Under the pieces are notes generated by a model. It saw only the letters and a program-made list of their open reading frames with translations. It had not been told where the DNA came from and did no database searches. A stretch of DNA of 64,000 bases from Sulfuricurvum sp. (GTDB lineage Bacteria > Campylobacterota > Campylobacteria > Campylobacterales > Sulfurimonadaceae). The stretch lies in the NCBI RefSeq assembly GCF_028713855.1, contig NZ_JAQTNN010000011.1, positions 37,249 to 101,248 on the forward strand. Reading direction: 5' to 3'. A program made the translations under genes and the position numbers. This document shows positions 1-11,676 of the stretch, one piece after another (position 1 is the first letter of the stretch; every line of letters starts with the position of its first letter).

Positions 1-38
1 GCTGTATTTTTTCAGCCAGAGGGATTTGGAGAGGGTCA

Positions 39-1568
39 TTAAGGTAATCCAAGCATATTTAACTCACAAGGAGAAAAGATTACAAAATCATTTCTGCCAT
101 AAACAACTTGTGATATGACTATAGATTCAACAAAAAGTTTTTTTAAGGGTTCAAATTTATACAAAAGCTGCGGACTTCTAATATGAAATATTATACTTTT
201 AACATCATTGATATTTTTTATCATACATTCATCTAAATCATCCCTCATTGATATGCGTAGAAGCTCTTGATTTACAAAAGCATTATTTCCACTTCCAGTT
301 CTATCACTTATTCCTATTTTCAAAAATCTTTCATCGTATTTTTTATACTCAATAATTGGAGTATCTATTATTAGCATCAAATCACTTATTACTTTTGCGA
401 TTTCATTATTTTCATATGGTAGTTTCCTCATGCCATTCCATATAATATTAGAGAATTTTTCAAACTTCTGAATAAGCTCATTGTTATTTTCTTTATCATC
501 TATAGAAAAATTTATTGTTTTTTTTCTTATGCTTTGATTCCCATTTAGTAGCTCTATAATTTTTTTATTTACGATGATTTTATTTTCATGAATATTTTTA
601 AAAGAATCTATTTTGCAAACAATTTTTTCTTTTGTATATACATCATTGAATTTTTCAATTGTTCTGTTTTTCCATTGTTCTAAATCTTCTTGACTCCACT
701 GATAATCAAGTAGCTTTTCTTCATTTACAAATTCCTTGATATAGAGTTCATTATCTGAATTAAAGACCTCAAAATTCACTCCGGTATCTTTTAATTTCTC
801 GACTATACAATGCATATTATCTAAATTTTTTTTTGTTTTTTCATTTAAAAAGAAACCATCCAGCCTCTCCTCCAGAGCACTTTTTGCTTTTGGATATATG
901 TATGATTCGTCAAATAATTTACTATCATTTTCTGTGACTTTAAAAACTATTCTATGTAAAGAGTGAAAAAAATCAAGATTAATTAGAGGTTGATACATAA
1001 ACTTACCTGCTTGAGATTCTAGTCTCCAAAGATTATCTACCTCAATTTCTAAAAGCTTTGGATAAGAAGGTATTTCAGGGTAATACTTTTCCATCATTTC
1101 AATAGCATCTTTAAATTGTTGAACATTTAAACAATAAATACAACTGTATTCATAGCTTTTATGATCAATATTATCAGAAGCAAAGTAAGCGGCAACCTTC
1201 GGATTGGTTGAGAAGTCTAAAAAAAACGTTTTAAGCCCATAATGTTGTGCAATAGATTCAATATAGTCAAAGTCGTCTGAAATATTATTTGCATATATCC
1301 AATTATCAAATCTTCTTAACTGCTCTTCTGATTTATTGAATTCTTCACGGCTAGACTGTCGTGCGGCGCTAGGAATTAGGGGCCATAATCCAGTCTGCCC
1401 CCTGAACCAATCATATTTACCTGATGATTTGTAATGTCCAGCTAGTTCTAAAGCCTTTTCTAAATTATCAACAACAATATCTTTATATTTTAAATCTTTC
1501 ACGTATTCATTTATATACACATCCACATCAATATTTTCTGTAATGATGTCTTTTGTAGAAGTTGACAT
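39..1568 (-). CDS. FRG domain-containing protein
   Basis: This 509-residue protein carries the FRG domain, named for its Phe-Arg-Gly motif, in the N-terminal third. The motif YDWFRGQTGLWPLIPSA lies near residues 53-69, and HYGLKTFFLDFSTNPKVAAY near residues 108-127 matches the second conserved block of the family (HxG-x-D-x(T/S)-x(N/D)P). The rest is charged and has no recognised domain. FRG proteins have no settled biochemical function, but they often occur in defence and mobile regions. It is the last gene of a minus-strand operon and starts 6 bp after the stop of the hydrolase gene. The gene is very AT-rich, with several long A/T homopolymers including a 9-base run at 826-834. The domain call is firm and the role is unknown. 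Confidence 0.85.
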   Translation of the reverse strand: MSTSTKDIITENIDVDVYINEYVKDLKYKDIVVDNLEKALELAGHYKSSGKYDWFRGQTGLWPLIPSAARQSSREEFNKSEEQLRRFDNWIYANNISDDFDYIESIAQHYGLKTFFLDFSTNPKVAAYFASDNIDHKSYEYSCIYCLNVQQFKDAIEMMEKYYPEIPSYPKLLEIEVDNLWRLESQAGKFMYQPLINLDFFHSLHRIVFKVTENDSKLFDESYIYPKAKSALEERLDGFFLNEKTKKNLDNMHCIVEKLKDTGVNFEVFNSDNELYIKEFVNEEKLLDYQWSQEDLEQWKNRTIEKFNDVYTKEKIVCKIDSFKNIHENKIIVNKKIIELLNGNQSIRKKTINFSIDDKENNNELIQKFEKFSNIIWNGMRKLPYENNEIAKVISDLMLIIDTPIIEYKKYDERFLKIGISDRTGSGNNAFVNQELLRISMRDDLDECMIKNINDVKSIIFHIRSPQLLYKFEPLKKLFVESIVISQVVYGRNDFVIFSPCELNMLGLP

Positions 1569-1574
1569 ATATGT

Positions 1575-2963
1575 TTAGCCCTTTAAGTTATCTATAGTTT
1601 CATTGCTAGGTTTTCTTTTTTTGAAATCAGGCTCAATTTCAGTAATTTTGTCAAGCACAAATGTATTTTCCGCAATTAGCCTTGTAAGAATAACATCGAC
1701 CATAATAGTTTGATTTGGATTCAAAAAGCTTTCCAAGGTAAGCCCATCCATACGAAATTCTGCTGGAGCATAATGACTAAATCCTTCATCCGGTCGTGCA
1801 ACGATTCGGATACCGAGCTTAGAGTCTTTGATGTTTTTTATTTTGTCGTAATTGATGTAAAAAACCAGATTACCACTCAAGCTATTTTTTTGCTTATCTA
1901 TGAAAAAACCTTTAGGAAGTTTCCCCGGTTCGTAGTTATCGCCTGCTAAAAGTAGCATATCAAAATCATGAACAGGATTACCGTAGTTATCTTGGATATT
2001 GAAAACAAACATAATGTATCTACTGCTCTTTTGTACATTTTCTGTTCTTTGTCTCATGGCTGAAACAGTTTCATCATATGATGCTTGGCTATTAACTTTT
2101 AATGCTTGAAAAATAGATGGAACTACAGGCTTAATCGCTCTACTTTTTTTGACACTTCCCATAATCCCAAATCTATCACCCGAGTGGCTTGCACTAGGGA
2201 TGACTTCAAAAGCACATTTCGGCGAAGTTAAGATGGCATTATCCCATTCGAGCGGAAATGCTTTGATCGTCGTACCGTCAATACGTGCATCGAGTTCTTC
2301 AGCTTGGCAATTTTGAACCAACTTGATGAGTTGATAATTTAAATTAGCGCCTGTAAGACGTACTACCCCATCACTTCCTTCTTCAACAAGATAGGGATTA
2401 AGAAAATCATAAAAATGATCATCGATTTTTTCACCGCTCAAGACGAAAGGATAAAAGGTATTTTCTCCATAAGAGTAGTTTATCCATGAGTGATTTAGAT
2501 TCCATTGGTCTGCACTACCGAGTTGTAGCCAGTTCAGAACCCCCGTCCCTGGTTCTACATCATCCCACCAGGCTTTGATCCGACCAAGTCGGCTTTTGCC
2601 TAAAATTGCTAATGACGAACCATGATTAGCAGGAGCAAGCATAACAAGATGACTCAATGGACAAGTTGGAAGGTCAGTTTTGAAAAAAAGATCAATCCAA
2701 AGTCGTATGACGGGTCCACCTGTAGAGTGGGTTATACAAGCAAATCGTTCATTGCCAATTTTATCTACTCTCGCTTTTTCAAACGCACGTGCAATATCAT
2801 CGAGAATTACTTCATCATGAAAACTGATGTACTCACCGAGATAGATATTTTCTATCTCGATTTCTAAGCCATTAGAGATCGCTTCTCTTTGCAAAACTTC
2901 AGGTAATTCACCGTAGGTTGATGTGGAGGTTACACTCCAGCCATGGACAAATATGAGTTTCAT
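1575..2963 (-). CDS. alpha/beta hydrolase, lipase-like
   Basis: This 462-residue protein begins MKLIFVHGWS, the HG oxyanion-hole strand of alpha/beta hydrolases. THSTGGP near residues 79-85 is the nucleophile elbow (consensus GxSxG, with Thr in the first position). ANHGSS near residue 112 is typical of PGAP1/lipase-like enzymes. A catalytic Asp in the GSDGVVR segment and a His in the ASHSGDR segment can complete the triad. The C-terminal 170 residues have beta-rich character and may bind substrate or partners. Esterases and phospholipases act as membrane-degrading effectors in several defence systems. Its place between two FRG genes downstream of SIR2-HerA makes an effector role possible but unproven. 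Confidence 0.8.
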   Translation of the reverse strand: MKLIFVHGWSVTSTSTYGELPEVLQREAISNGLEIEIENIYLGEYISFHDEVILDDIARAFEKARVDKIGNERFACITHSTGGPVIRLWIDLFFKTDLPTCPLSHLVMLAPANHGSSLAILGKSRLGRIKAWWDDVEPGTGVLNWLQLGSADQWNLNHSWINYSYGENTFYPFVLSGEKIDDHFYDFLNPYLVEEGSDGVVRLTGANLNYQLIKLVQNCQAEELDARIDGTTIKAFPLEWDNAILTSPKCAFEVIPSASHSGDRFGIMGSVKKSRAIKPVVPSIFQALKVNSQASYDETVSAMRQRTENVQKSSRYIMFVFNIQDNYGNPVHDFDMLLLAGDNYEPGKLPKGFFIDKQKNSLSGNLVFYINYDKIKNIKDSKLGIRIVARPDEGFSHYAPAEFRMDGLTLESFLNPNQTIMVDVILTRLIAENTFVLDKITEIEPDFKKRKPSNETIDNLKG

Positions 2964-2974
2964 CTGTTGCGTCC

Positions 2975-4833
<1,859 letters not shown>

Positions 4834-4847
<14 letters not shown>

Positions 4848-5046
4848 ATTGATAGCCAGCTTTTTTTATATATTGATCAAAATATTTTCCTTTTGAATCC
4901 GCATATATGAGTCCTTCAAAAACACTTTTATCAACTCCAAAATATTGGTAAGTACCGCTCTTTTTAAACTCTATAATTAATCTATTTTGACTTTCATCAA
5001 ATCCGACTGCAAGCAAATTGCTTGACTCTACATATATCATTTCCAT
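4834..5046 (-). CDS. KTSC domain-containing small protein
   Basis: This 70-residue protein matches the KTSC domain over its full length: VESSNLLAVGFD at the N-terminus, an F-K-x-S-G-x-Y-x-Y strand, a small-residue A-x-S-G-K-Y-F motif near residue 49, then the final YIKKAGYQYAKV helix. KTSC domains are small folds often found alone or fused to nucleic-acid enzymes, with no established activity. It begins 2 bp after the HerA stop and overlaps the next gene by 14 bp, so it sits inside the defence operon. The low-GC composition of this part resumes here, after the more GC-rich sbcCD genes upstream. Confidence 0.8.
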
Positions 5047-5048
5047 GG

Positions 5049-6839
5049 TTACTTCCTTTGAATTGGCTTTTGTGTTCTCATTGAGGTTACAACTTGTTTG
5101 TATTGCTCATCATCATGGATAAACTCTTTTGACCATGCCTTAGCTAATTCAGGATCATTGCTACTTGGTCTAGGTTCTACAAGTGGGATACGTACACGAG
5201 AGGGGACTTTGATAGCTTCACCAACAATTACGGCTTCTCCAATTCTTAGAGAGGGCAGAAGATCAATTAAGCTGGTCATATTATTTGGTGCAGAAGAACT
5301 TACTGTACTCTTGTCTGCACTATTCGTCAATCGAAGCGCGATATAAGTGCCGACTTGAGCAAGGATCGTATGGGATATTTCAGAGGGGCGTTGAGTTACT
5401 ACCATCGACCCTATCCCAAATTTCCGACCTTCTTTATATATTTTTTCTACTGCTTTTCGGGCATATCCGAAAACTCCTCGGTTCTCACTGCTGTTTGGCA
5501 AATAGGAGTGGGCTTCTTCATACACCATAAGAAGCGGTCTATTTCTACCTGTATACTCTTCATATCGTCCCCAATACATTCCGTCAAACAAAAATCGTGA
5601 AATCACCCCTACCGTTAGATCAATCAGCTCAAACGGAACACCACTTAAATCCAATATGGTTAAAGGCTTGTCATGAGCAATCCATGAGCGTAATAGGTGA
5701 TCGAGGTCATAGTTTTCAAAATCCTCGTATATTCCGGGTGAAAACATGAAATTAAATCTTGAATCTTTTAATTTTGAGAGAATTTTTTTCTCATGTATAT
5801 TCATCAATTCGTGTTTTGATTTATATGGTTCGGAAGTCGTCATGGAATAATCAACAAATTTTGGATATTTTAAGTCATCTACACTACCTTCATCAATTAT
5901 ATCTGCCTCATTTTCTTTGGTTTGCTCATTTAGTGGAGATTTTTTATATGTTGCCACTATCTCTCGTGCCAAGTCATACCAAAGTTCTTTTATACTAAAG
6001 GGGATTGGAGAATCAGCAGTTATAAATTCCTCATTAATTTTTCCCGCAGGCAATTTGTCTGCTGTTAAATATTTTCGAGCTGTTATCTCTTCTCGCAATC
6101 GTTTATCGCTTGGGGATTCCTGTCCAGGTTGACGACCCACCAAAAACATTGCAAGTTCATCAAAATTCATTAGCCAAAAAGGCAACACAAGCGGATTGTC
6201 AGTATCGTTGATTCTTAGAACTTTTGCCTCGGTAGGAAAAGCATCTTTATATTCACCATGTATGTCTATAAGAATTACTCTGGAACCTTGATTACTATTA
6301 ACGATTGATTTGAGTATATGAGCTGTAGTGTTAGATTTACCACTCCCAGTTGATCCTAAAATCGCACTGTGACGTAAAATTAATTTATCAAGATCAAGGT
6401 AGATGGGTAATCGTTCGGATGATGAGTGTGTACCGATTTCAACTAATCCAATCTCAGATGAATTACCGTAAATGCTTAATAAATCATTCTCTGTCACGAG
6501 GTGGACTTCGTCATTTATCGTTGGGTAGAAGCCGACACCTTTTTGAAAATCATCATCTCCTTGTTTTTCTCCGATTAGTTGCACAGATAAATATCTCGAA
6601 CTTTTTTTACCGTTTTCGCTATTTTGATCATTAGATGCGGTATTACTGACTGAAGAGACAATACCAAAGAGAGTTAATGCACCTAGCGGGAATTTTACAA
6701 ACGTTCCGATTTGCCCGATTCTATAAAGTTTCCCTTCGACGATAGGTGCGGCAGACGGAATATCATCAGAAATTTTTACTTCTACCGAACTACTGTTGAC
6801 ATTAATAACTTGACCTAAGAAAGTAACATCGCTCTTCAT
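5049..6839 (-). CDS. herA: HerA-family ATP-binding protein (DUF87)
   Basis: This 596-residue protein has an N-terminal beta-barrel (HAS-barrel-like) of about 110 residues, followed by a HerA/FtsK-type P-loop ATPase. Walker A is GSTGSGKSN at residues 162-170. Walker B is LLMVYEEAHSYL near residue 440. The arginine-containing GRKFGIGSMVVTQRPSEIS segment follows about 30 residues later. HerA proteins form hexamers that pump or unwind DNA and act with a nuclease partner. The start overlaps the SIR2 stop by an ATGA. SIR2-HerA pairs are a known anti-phage system in which the SIR2 subunit degrades NAD+ or acts on DNA. The pairing here fits that system well. Confidence 0.9.
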   Translation of the reverse strand: MKSDVTFLGQVINVNSSSVEVKISDDIPSAAPIVEGKLYRIGQIGTFVKFPLGALTLFGIVSSVSNTASNDQNSENGKKSSRYLSVQLIGEKQGDDDFQKGVGFYPTINDEVHLVTENDLLSIYGNSSEIGLVEIGTHSSSERLPIYLDLDKLILRHSAILGSTGSGKSNTTAHILKSIVNSNQGSRVILIDIHGEYKDAFPTEAKVLRINDTDNPLVLPFWLMNFDELAMFLVGRQPGQESPSDKRLREEITARKYLTADKLPAGKINEEFITADSPIPFSIKELWYDLAREIVATYKKSPLNEQTKENEADIIDEGSVDDLKYPKFVDYSMTTSEPYKSKHELMNIHEKKILSKLKDSRFNFMFSPGIYEDFENYDLDHLLRSWIAHDKPLTILDLSGVPFELIDLTVGVISRFLFDGMYWGRYEEYTGRNRPLLMVYEEAHSYLPNSSENRGVFGYARKAVEKIYKEGRKFGIGSMVVTQRPSEISHTILAQVGTYIALRLTNSADKSTVSSSAPNNMTSLIDLLPSLRIGEAVIVGEAIKVPSRVRIPLVEPRPSSNDPELAKAWSKEFIHDDEQYKQVVTSMRTQKPIQRK

Positions 6840-8080
6840 GATTCGGTTCCTGTTTCTCCTGAAAGAGGATTTGGAACACTTTGTTCAACAGCTTTTTCTA
6901 TCTCAGTTTCCATTTGAGTTTTTCTACCACTTATTTCTAAGAGAAAATTTACAAGCTGACTAAAGTCTCCAAGTGTGAAAACTTTTTCTTCACCTCGATT
7001 TGCCCAATAAGTAGAAGAAAATGTTTCATCCCTTTCATCCCAATCCCCTAATACACCACCAATAACGGCACTTTTTGGACCATACAGAGCTAAATTCGGT
7101 ATACGTTCTGCAAAGCCACTGATCTTTTTGAAATTTTCATCATCGTATATGAAAGTAAGTGCATGTAAGCGGTTGTTTTGACGCAACGCGTTAAATATGA
7201 TTTCGTTAATATGTTCATCGGCAAAAGAGTATCCGCTAATGATAAAGAGTGCTTCACCGTTTTTGAGATAGGCGCGTAACCGATCCATGTATGTTAAAAA
7301 AGGCTGTTTTCTTGAAGATTCATATTTGTCTTTTGAAGGATAGATGACGAGTTCATCAAGTGATTCACTCGGTTTCTGCGCACCTAGTCGAACAACACGG
7401 GAATGTTGTTTTTCTTTTTTCCAGTACCAGCCCAATGATCCATGAAGTTTCCATAAACGTGTCCAATTATGCGGGAGCTTATTTTCATGATCAATATTTT
7501 CTACACTTTCGGTATGAAAGAATGGTTCATAAGCTCCGATGAATCCATCAAAGAACGGTATCTGTAATGACTCCATCGATTTCTCTAAAATCAAATCATA
7601 GTTTAATGTGAAAACTTCTCGATTATATCCTTGCCCGCTCCAGTTATACCAAGCGATGAACTTTTGCATAGCTTTTAAACCATCAAGCTGTCCAGTAATC
7701 TCATCTTCTTTTGATGAAAGGATTTCATGAATCGTTTTACATATATTTTGATCCAAGCTAATAGCCAATTTTCCATCTATATCAAGATGAGAAACGCCTT
7801 CTTTTTCGTACGTAATTTGACGAATCATCCGTATATAGTTCAAAAGCTCTTCAATAGTTGCCTTATCCCCATTTTGTGAATGACTTTTGATATGTTCAAA
7901 TAAAGCAATTAGTTTATCTTTGCCCTCTACTTTAATTTGAGTGAGAACATTAGTAGTCAGTTCCATTATTCCGGGTAATCCCATTGACATCGAAGTACCT
8001 GCACCAAAGAAACAGCCAATTTTTTTTGTATGACTGAGTTGTTCTCTCAACTCCCTGGCTCTTGATTTAACTGAATGCAT
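6836..8080 (-). CDS. SIR2-domain protein (SIR2-HerA defence)
   Basis: This 414-residue SIR2-like protein shows the three sirtuin NAD-binding signatures: GAGTSMSMGLP at residues 26-36, TLNYD near residue 158 and KLHGSLGW near residue 213. In defence systems such domains hydrolyse NAD+ to starve the infected cell, rather than deacetylating proteins. The C-terminal region is polar and ends in an acidic, Glu-rich tail. The gene lies 15 bp downstream of the SbcC-like gene and overlaps herA by 4 bp (ATGA), which argues for stoichiometric production with HerA. Domain and pairing are well supported. The exact effector chemistry is inferred from family members. Confidence 0.88.
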   Translation of the reverse strand: MHSVKSRARELREQLSHTKKIGCFFGAGTSMSMGLPGIMELTTNVLTQIKVEGKDKLIALFEHIKSHSQNGDKATIEELLNYIRMIRQITYEKEGVSHLDIDGKLAISLDQNICKTIHEILSSKEDEITGQLDGLKAMQKFIAWYNWSGQGYNREVFTLNYDLILEKSMESLQIPFFDGFIGAYEPFFHTESVENIDHENKLPHNWTRLWKLHGSLGWYWKKEKQHSRVVRLGAQKPSESLDELVIYPSKDKYESSRKQPFLTYMDRLRAYLKNGEALFIISGYSFADEHINEIIFNALRQNNRLHALTFIYDDENFKKISGFAERIPNLALYGPKSAVIGGVLGDWDERDETFSSTYWANRGEEKVFTLGDFSQLVNFLLEISGRKTQMETEIEKAVEQSVPNPLSGETGTES

Positions 8081-8095
8081 TATTTCTCCTAAAAA

Positions 8096-10453
8096 TCATA
8101 GTTCTATCACTCTCTCAAACATCTCCTTAATCTCCGTTTCATGAGAAATCAAAAAGATTTGCCGATACGATTCGCTGATCGTGTGAAACGCTTCCATGAT
8201 CTGGATGCGCCGTTCCTCGTCTTGGGAGCCGAACACCTCGTCAAATGCCAAAAACCCGATATTGCCGCCGCCACTGAGTTCCCCCAGCGTTTTTGAGATG
8301 GCAATGCGCAGTACGAGATTGGCGAGATCGATCTCTCCGCCGCTGAACCGTTCGATGGGGTAGCGTTCACCGTTGTCGTAGATGTAGAAGTCGAATTCGG
8401 GAGAGACCTCGATGTGCTGATAGCGTCCACGGGTGATTCTGCTGTACATATCACTGGCGACTTCGCCGATGCGGGGGGCGACGCGAGCGTTGATATGGGT
8501 TTTGAACTCAGACATGACCGCTTTGAGCTTCTCGTAGTCGGCTTGGTCATTTTCACGGGTTTTCAGAGAAGCGCGCTGTGCCTCGTCCCGCTTGATCTCT
8601 TTGTCGATCGCTTCGATGTCGCGGCGGATGTTGGTTTGCTCCAACAGTACGGTATTCAGTTCCACCCCTTTGGCATCTTTGGCGATTTCAGAGAGTTTCG
8701 CGTGGGTGATCGCTTCGTTATGGGTTTCCGCTTTGTACGTATCAGCGGCGATTAGTGCTTGGGTAGCGGCGATAAAGGCAACATCGGTTTTGATCTGCAT
8801 TTGGAGCGCTTGAAGGGCTTCGGTTTTGGACGGGATCGTAGCGATAAGCGCTTCGAGTTTGATGAGGGCTTCCACCTGCGGTTTGAGAGCTTGATACTGC
8901 TCTTTGAGGGCATTGTGGCTGTTTTCATCGTAGGTGATGCTTCCGAGTTCCGCAAGGGCGGCTTTGTTACTCATCCCACGCGTTTCGACCTCACGGAAGA
9001 GTTCCTGTGCTTTGAGGAGATCTTTGGATTTACTCTGGAGTAGGGCGATTTGTGTTTGAACTGCATTGCATTTGAGCTGTGCTTCGTCGGTGATCTTTTG
9101 GGCAGAGGCTTTTTGCTCGTTCAGGGCGTTAAGGCGGAGTTGTAGGGCATCGATCTGCTTTTGGTAGACCTCATTGATCTCAGTGTGCAAAGAGGTGAGG
9201 ACACTGTCATACTGCTCCATCAATGGACGGGTACAGGTAGGGCAGGAGGATTCGCGTCCCAGATCGGTGATTGTCTCGACCTGCTTGGTTATTTTGGCGA
9301 TGTTGGAGCGGTTGGAACCGATCTCAGAGGTGAGGGCGGTGAGGGCGGTATCGAGTTTGAGGAGGGCGGTTTTATGCTCGGAGAGAGCGGTTTGCTCTGC
9401 GGTGAGTTGTTTTTGGAGATTCTCCAGCGGAATGATTGCTTTGGTGAGCTGTGCCACTTCCTCTTTACGCGCTGCGTACCCTTTGCGTAACTCCTCTTGC
9501 TCTTTCTCCAATCCGACCTTTTGGAGGAATTTTGTTTTTAGCTCGTCTTGGGCTTTTAACGATAGCTCCAATGTGGCGAGTTGCACTTTGAGAGGAAGTT
9601 GCGCTGTGTAATGGCTTTGGTGGGCGTTGAGGGTTTTTAGCTCAGTTTCGAGTTCACCCAGCTGTTTTTGATGGAGGGCAAGAGTTTGTTGAGCTTTTTC
9701 GAGTGCGTCCAGTTTCTTTTGCCGCTCCTCTTTTCCCTTTTGATGGGTCTCTACGAGAGCTTTGGCGGCTTCGTAGGCGGTTTTTAGCTTTAGGGATTCC
9801 TCGGTGAGGGTTTTGAGGGTTGCTTCGAGGGTTTGGGAGAGGGCGGTTTTAGTGCTTAGATCGTCGCGGTGTTGTTTGAGAATGTCGTCAGTGAGGAGAA
9901 ACCCTGATGCGTTTTTGATGTCGCGGTTGAGTCCTGTTAGCTCCTCGCGAATCATTGCTTCGATCTTGTCGATCTTCTCCAGCCCCAGTAATCGGCGCAT
10001 CATTGCCTTGCGCTCGTCGTTTTTCATCGAGCTGAGTGCCGTGAGCTCCTTTTGGGAAGCGAATACCGTATGTAAAAATGCCTCTTTCCCCATACCGAGT
10101 AGTTTGGTGACCGATGCAGTGACCTCTTTGGCTCCCGTGGCGATAGACTCATCCCCCTCTTTGAGGGTTGCAAAGGCGGTGAGGGCTTTACCCCGAAACT
10201 CACGGATAGAGGTGTAGCTTTTCCCCTCGATCTCAAAGTTCAGCTCGACTTTGACCCCTCCTGTGCTTCCTGCGGTGGGGATCAGTTCTTTAGAGCCTTT
10301 ATAGTCGCCGTAGAGTGCGAAAAATACCCCATCAAAGATCGTCGATTTTCCCCGCCCATTACGTCCGAGGATACCGCACAATCCGCTCTCAAAAGTGATC
10401 TCATACGAGGCGTAGCGTTTGAAGTTCTGGAGGCGAAGTGATTCAAGCGTCAT
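8096..10453 (-). CDS. sbcC: SbcC/Rad50-like SMC-family ATPase
   Basis: This protein of about 785 residues has the Rad50 layout: Walker A GRNGRGKST at residues 30-38, a long coiled coil, a zinc hook SCPTCTRPL near residue 403, a second coiled coil, the ABC signature FSGGEIDLA near residue 706 and Walker B FLAFDEVFGSQDEE near residue 740. I chose ATG 10453, which overlaps the sbcD stop by 11 bp. An upstream in-frame ATG at 10477 lies deeper inside sbcD and precedes the conserved start MTLESLRLQNFKRY by 8 residues. With its Mre11 partner it would process DNA ends and hairpins. Its higher GC content and different codon use separate it from the FRG genes of the same operon. Confidence 0.92.
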   Translation of the reverse strand: MTLESLRLQNFKRYASYEITFESGLCGILGRNGRGKSTIFDGVFFALYGDYKGSKELIPTAGSTGGVKVELNFEIEGKSYTSIREFRGKALTAFATLKEGDESIATGAKEVTASVTKLLGMGKEAFLHTVFASQKELTALSSMKNDERKAMMRRLLGLEKIDKIEAMIREELTGLNRDIKNASGFLLTDDILKQHRDDLSTKTALSQTLEATLKTLTEESLKLKTAYEAAKALVETHQKGKEERQKKLDALEKAQQTLALHQKQLGELETELKTLNAHQSHYTAQLPLKVQLATLELSLKAQDELKTKFLQKVGLEKEQEELRKGYAARKEEVAQLTKAIIPLENLQKQLTAEQTALSEHKTALLKLDTALTALTSEIGSNRSNIAKITKQVETITDLGRESSCPTCTRPLMEQYDSVLTSLHTEINEVYQKQIDALQLRLNALNEQKASAQKITDEAQLKCNAVQTQIALLQSKSKDLLKAQELFREVETRGMSNKAALAELGSITYDENSHNALKEQYQALKPQVEALIKLEALIATIPSKTEALQALQMQIKTDVAFIAATQALIAADTYKAETHNEAITHAKLSEIAKDAKGVELNTVLLEQTNIRRDIEAIDKEIKRDEAQRASLKTRENDQADYEKLKAVMSEFKTHINARVAPRIGEVASDMYSRITRGRYQHIEVSPEFDFYIYDNGERYPIERFSGGEIDLANLVLRIAISKTLGELSGGGNIGFLAFDEVFGSQDEERRIQIMEAFHTISESYRQIFLISHETEIKEMFERVIEL

Positions 10454-11573
10454 TATTGACCTCGTCATAGCGTGCAAAGAGTGTTGCTACTTTGGAGTTT
10501 AGACGTGCGTACTCTTCGGGTGTAGAACTCTGCTCTTCCAAGAATGCACCGAAATACTCCTGCAACGAGGCGGCGTTCACGCTCTCCGTCGCGGCAGAGG
10601 CTTCACTGCGTCGAAACTTGCGCTGGATTTGGACGTTTAGAGCCGTAGGGAAACACGCTTCGATATCGCGGTTGGCAATGTCGATGGATTGGGTGGCACT
10701 TAGGTTCTCTAAGGTGATAGAGAGGAGGGCGCCATTAACGTCCAGAGATGAGCTAAGAGAGCGTAATTCGTCGAAAATATCCGCTGATGTTTGTGCATCG
10801 ACACGGAGGCGGTGGCTGGGACGGAGGGTGATAGGGTGAAACGTCACATCAAGACTCTCGCCCAACGTAACAAGGGCGTATCCTTTGTCGTTACGGGCAT
10901 CGCCGCTACTGGTTCGCTCACTCGATCCGGCATAGTAGACGTTAGAGTGTTTGCCGACACTTCCGAATCCGTGCCAGTGACCGAGGGCAACGTAATCCAT
11001 TCTCTCAAACAAAGCCTCTTTCTCACGCGGATACACCCTCTCACCGTACTCCTCCATCATAAACTGCGCCCCGACGGAGCAGTGGAGCATCATGATATTG
11101 CGCTTATCCTCATCTAACGACGCTTCACACTCCTCAATCGCCGCGAGATTGGATGTTTCATCGTTGATATGGGGGATACAGTGGAAGTTGATATTATCAA
11201 ATATCACTTTCTCGTAACGCTCTTCGAATACGGGATAGATATGATCGAGGGTGCGCAGTGCGGCGAGGATCGGGGAAGCGGAGCGAGTACGAGGGGTCGA
11301 GTGGTTCCCCGCAATGATGATCGTCGGAATCTGAGCGACGCTGAGCCGTTTGAGCTGAGTGAGACAAAAACTGATGGCACGGTTGGAGGGGTGAGGGCGG
11401 TGAAAGAGGTCGCCGGTGTGGATGACATAATCGGGTTTGGTTTCGAGTATCGCATCGATCACCTGCGTAAAGGCATCGTAAAAATCGGCTTCACGTTGGT
11501 TGATACCGAATTCATTGACGATCTCAAGATCGTTAAACCCCAAATGGGTGTCAGAGAAATGGAGTATCCTCAA
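10443..11573 (-). CDS. sbcD: SbcD/Mre11-like DNA exonuclease
   Basis: This 376-residue calcineurin-like phosphoesterase has all five nuclease motifs: FSDTHLG at residues 5-11, TGDLFHRPHPS near residue 53, AGNHSTPR near residue 88, a catalytic His in MLHCSVGA, and ALGHWHGFG near residue 197. These bind two Mn2+ ions in Mre11/SbcD. The C-terminal capping region is divergent. It is the first gene of the minus-strand operon and shares an 11-bp overlap with sbcC, so the two subunits are translationally coupled. It could be the cell's general SbcCD or a component recruited to the defence island. The downstream SIR2-HerA genes follow without a visible promoter. Confidence 0.92.
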   Translation of the reverse strand: MRILHFSDTHLGFNDLEIVNEFGINQREADFYDAFTQVIDAILETKPDYVIHTGDLFHRPHPSNRAISFCLTQLKRLSVAQIPTIIIAGNHSTPRTRSASPILAALRTLDHIYPVFEERYEKVIFDNINFHCIPHINDETSNLAAIEECEASLDEDKRNIMMLHCSVGAQFMMEEYGERVYPREKEALFERMDYVALGHWHGFGSVGKHSNVYYAGSSERTSSGDARNDKGYALVTLGESLDVTFHPITLRPSHRLRVDAQTSADIFDELRSLSSSLDVNGALLSITLENLSATQSIDIANRDIEACFPTALNVQIQRKFRRSEASAATESVNAASLQEYFGAFLEEQSSTPEEYARLNSKVATLFARYDEVNNDA

Positions 11574-11676
11574 CGCGTGCCTTTATCGAAAAATAATAAT
11601 TGTTAATAGATTAATATCTCTTCGCTTAAAATAACCCTTTATGTTTATAAAAAGTGTACAATAACTAAAAATTATC
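11574..11676. promoter_or_regulatory. divergent promoter region between sbcD and NERD operons
   Basis: These 103 bp separate two divergent operons. They are very AT-rich and must hold both promoters. A TACAAT hexamer at 11657-11662 could be the -10 box of the plus-strand operon, but it lies close to the ATG at 11677 and no good -35 is visible, so the assignment is weak. Confidence 0.35.

Noticed and set aside
8414..10217. Several plus-strand frames of 70-145 codons opposite sbcC
   Set aside because: They are antisense shadows of a well-supported gene, with no start signals and no family features.
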